64,000 nucleotides of DNA from Oceanobacillus rekensis (lineage in GTDB: Bacteria; Bacillota; Bacilli; Bacillales; Amphibacillaceae), in assembly GCF_002153375.1 (NCBI RefSeq), contig NZ_MTBQ01000007.1:19055-83054 (forward strand). The letters run 5' to 3'. The notes beneath the pieces were generated by a model. That model did not search any database. It saw only the letters and a list, made by a program, of their open reading frames with translations, and was not told the DNA's origin. How positions within the stretch are numbered: position 1 is the first letter of the stretch; the number at the start of each line of letters is the position of its first letter. A program made the translations under genes and the position numbers. Shown here piece by piece: positions 61,996 through 64,000 of this stretch.

Positions 61996-63393
61996 ATGCA
62001 AAAGTTTTTACTGACCTTAGCTTTGTTGACTTTGTGGGTTGTCTATCCTACAAATGCAATTGAAGCCAAGACAGAAACATATACTATTTCACCGAACAGT
62101 AAAACATATAATGGGAATCTAATGAATGGGCCAACCTATAATAATGATACAAAACATTATTATTTACTTCGTTCCTATCTGGAACAACTTGAAGAAACAA
62201 ATGGTGGTACACTCGTATTAGAAAAGGGAACGTATACAGTGTCAAATGTATTATTCGTACCTTCCAACGTAACGATTAAACTTGAAGATGGTGCAAAAAT
62301 TGTAAATGGAAACGAAACAGGTACATCTAAGTTCGATGCTGATAAATCAATTTTCCAACTCATCCGCCCTTCGCTTGGGAAAGAAGAAGGTGTCTATGGC
62401 AAATACGATGGAGAAAAGAATATCTCCATCATGGGGTCTGGGACAGCGACGATTGATTTGAATTTCGAAAAGGATGGTATAGGGATTATTGCTGGTCATA
62501 ATCAAAATATCAGGATTGAAAATATTAATTTCTTAAACATGTATTCCGGTCATTTCATTGAGATTGATGCAACAAAGGATGCTGTAATTTCTAATAATAA
62601 ATTTATGCACTCAATACCTTCATCAACTGAAATCAAAGAAGCAATCAATATTGATACGCCTGATAAGTTAACGAATGGATGGAGCTCCAAGTGGAGTAAG
62701 TTCGATAAAACACCTAATACTAATATGACAATTGAAAACAATATTTTCTACGAGTTGGACCGCGCAATCGGTACACATAAGTATTCCGGCGGGAAATATC
62801 ATGACCAAATCATTATCAAGAATAATAAAATAGAGAAAATGCGTCAGGATGCCATTCGCGTGTTGAACTGGAGTAACGCTACGATAGAAAACAATACCTT
62901 TAAAGATGTAGACCCTGGGGAAAATAACGCTAACAGGGGAATCTTTGCAAGTGGTGCCATCAATCCTACCTTCCAAAACAATCTGTTTGATAATATACCG
63001 CGGGCAATGCAATTTACAGCTTGGAAAAACGGTGACTCTGGTTCTGAATATGATGTAACATATAATGAGTTAAGTGAGGATAATAAAGAAGCTCTTTCTA
63101 CGAATACTGTTATTAATTATGTAGAGGATTTTATCCGTATTAATCCTATATATCAAAAATACGATAAAGAACATACTGAATTTATCCCCGTGAAAACAGC
63201 GCAAACCCCTGTTTTACCGAAAGAGGACTTTGGCAATCCGGAGATGTTGGATTTTATGAAACAAAATACCGCTAATAAATGTCCTGAGAATACATACAGC
63301 CTTTATGAAAATCAAATTCATACGAAGATCCTACTGTTATTTTTCCCGAATCATTGGAACAGGAATCACCTGGAAATGTGCCCGAACATTTAA
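61996..63393 (+). CDS. Secreted right-handed beta-helix protein (pectate lyase-like), 3' end frameshifted
   Basis: About 465 residues as read. It has a signal peptide (about 1-24, ending near 'NAIEA'), then repeated beta-helix rungs such as 'NQNIRIENINFLNMYSG', 'DAVISNNKFMHS', 'NMTIENNIFYEL', 'QIIIKNNKIEKM' and 'NATIENNTFKDV', typical of PbH1/pectate-lyase superfamily proteins acting on polysaccharides outside the cell. Near 63325 the frame seems to have lost one base: the present tail 'KILLLFFPNHWNRNHLEMCPNI' is unnatural in part, while the next frame gives DPTVIFPESLEQESPGN and ends at 63410. The enzymatic function and substrate are unknown. Confidence 0.75.
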   Translation: MQKFLLTLALLTLWVVYPTNAIEAKTETYTISPNSKTYNGNLMNGPTYNNDTKHYYLLRSYLEQLEETNGGTLVLEKGTYTVSNVLFVPSNVTIKLEDGAKIVNGNETGTSKFDADKSIFQLIRPSLGKEEGVYGKYDGEKNISIMGSGTATIDLNFEKDGIGIIAGHNQNIRIENINFLNMYSGHFIEIDATKDAVISNNKFMHSIPSSTEIKEAINIDTPDKLTNGWSSKWSKFDKTPNTNMTIENNIFYELDRAIGTHKYSGGKYHDQIIIKNNKIEKMRQDAIRVLNWSNATIENNTFKDVDPGENNANRGIFASGAINPTFQNNLFDNIPRAMQFTAWKNGDSGSEYDVTYNELSEDNKEALSTNTVINYVEDFIRINPIYQKYDKEHTEFIPVKTAQTPVLPKEDFGNPEMLDFMKQNTANKCPENTYSLYENQIHTKILLLFFPNHWNRNHLEMCPNI

Positions 63394-63482
63394 GGTTTTT
63401 AGCGATGTAGTTAAAAAAATTCTATGAAATCTATATTGTAAGCTACCTATAAAATATAGTAGAAAGAAAGCAGGTGATGAAG

Positions 63483-64000
63483 ATGGTTAGTATTGTAGTG
63501 GTCGGAAGTGCCTCGATGGATTTAGTTGTTACAGCGAATAGTAGGCCAAAGGCTGGAGAAACACTTATAGGTGAATCGTTTCAGACCGTTCCTGGAGGAA
63601 AAGGGGCCAATCAAGCAGTAGCAGCTGCAAGACTTGGTGCGGATGTATCCATGATTGGACGGGTTGGCGAGGATACTTTTGGTGAAGAAATCATCGATAA
63701 TTTAAAAGGAAATGGTGTCTCAGTAGATTACGTGGAAACTGTTCCGCAAACTGCATCGGGTACTGCACATATTACGCTTGCTGAAGGAGATAACAGTATT
63801 ATTGTTGTAAAAGGTGCAAATGATGAGGTATCACCAAGCTATTTGGAAAAAGCTGTTTCAATTCTTAAGAAAGCCGATATGATTATGGTTCAGCAAGAAA
63901 TTCCTGAGGAAACGATTGAATATATTGCAGGCTTTTGCAAGCAGTTTAATAAAAGATGGTTACTAAACCCTGCACCAGCACGGAGAATAAGTAATGAGGT
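63483..64000 (+). CDS. rbsK: Ribokinase, 5' part (runs off window)
   Basis: Reads 'IVVVGSASMDLVVTANSRPKAGETLIG', then 'FQTVPGGKGANQAVAAARLGADVSMIGRVG' in parts, the PfkB-family signature with the ribose-binding GGKGANQA loop. 'VQQEIPEETIEY' and 'LLNPAPA' match RbsK. It phosphorylates ribose to ribose 5-phosphate. About 172 of some 300 residues are in the window. ATG 63483 follows AGGTG; ATG 63477 in frame is the alternative. It may begin a ribose-uptake operon beyond the window. Confidence 0.9.
   Translation, partial: MVSIVVVGSASMDLVVTANSRPKAGETLIGESFQTVPGGKGANQAVAAARLGADVSMIGRVGEDTFGEEIIDNLKGNGVSVDYVETVPQTASGTAHITLAEGDNSIIVVKGANDEVSPSYLEKAVSILKKADMIMVQQEIPEETIEYIAGFCKQFNKRWLLNPAPARRISNE

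Overview
The window reads as chromosome of a low-GC, endospore-forming member of the Bacillaceae (an Oceanobacillus/Virgibacillus/Lysinibacillus-type organism is my guess; the genus cannot be fixed from sequence alone). Evidence: a gerA-gerB-gerC germination operon with a forespore sigma-G-type promoter, DUF3231, CBO0543 and DUF421 families, CtaG, manganese catalases, sigma-B-type promoters, CcpA cre-like sites and strong AGGAGG ribosome binding sites. No rRNA, tRNA or CRISPR array was seen.

Layout. 1-8.1 kb: aldehyde dehydrogenase 5' end, germination operon, a decayed cardiolipin synthase, membrane proteins, then a broken serine recombinase abutting an IS3-family fragment. 8.4-21.4 kb: an AT-rich aromatic meta-cleavage locus. 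The + strand carries a C-C hydrolase, a flavin-dependent oxygenase, an extradiol dioxygenase, an MFS transporter and an FAH-family enzyme. The - strand carries the flavin reductase, a dedicated FAD synthetase, 2-keto-4-pentenoate hydratase, acylating acetaldehyde dehydrogenase and 4-hydroxy-2-oxovalerate aldolase. A XylR-N/V4R + PucR-HTH regulator closes it. Together these would take a 3-substituted phenol/catechol to pyruvate and acetyl-CoA. 21.5-22.7 kb: gene graveyard (integrase, alcohol dehydrogenase, oxidoreductase remnants). 23-25.5 kb: metY and a tandem AhpD-like protein.

25.7-32.5 kb: a putative attenuated operon (SAM-I-like leader plus terminator) with thiolase, a 33-residue symporter accessory peptide, an SSS symporter, acetoacetyl-CoA synthetase and a Cys-less thiolase-like/DUF35 pair. 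32.5-33.7 kb is largely gene-free. 33.7-46 kb: class V aminotransferase, two manganese catalases, lipase-like protein, DUF3231, CtaG/DUF2243, a sigma-B-type large catalase, DUF4317 and an aldo/keto reductase.

46.2-60.9 kb: the most unusual region, apparently a catabolic island of unknown substrate. It has an exported metallo-beta-lactamase-fold lipoprotein, an MFS importer, two overlapping phosphotriesterase-family genes of which the first has lost every metal ligand, a Cys-less thiolase-like/DUF35 pair, a CocE/NonD hydrolase, a second MBL hydrolase, a two-subunit CoA-transferase, a GntR/UTRA regulator, an FAD monooxygenase and an HSL-type esterase under a palindromic operator. cre-like sites precede two of its units. 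61-64 kb: a small membrane protein, a secreted beta-helix protein with a 3' frameshift, and the 5' part of ribokinase.

All function calls are from reading translated sequence and known family motifs; no database search was run.
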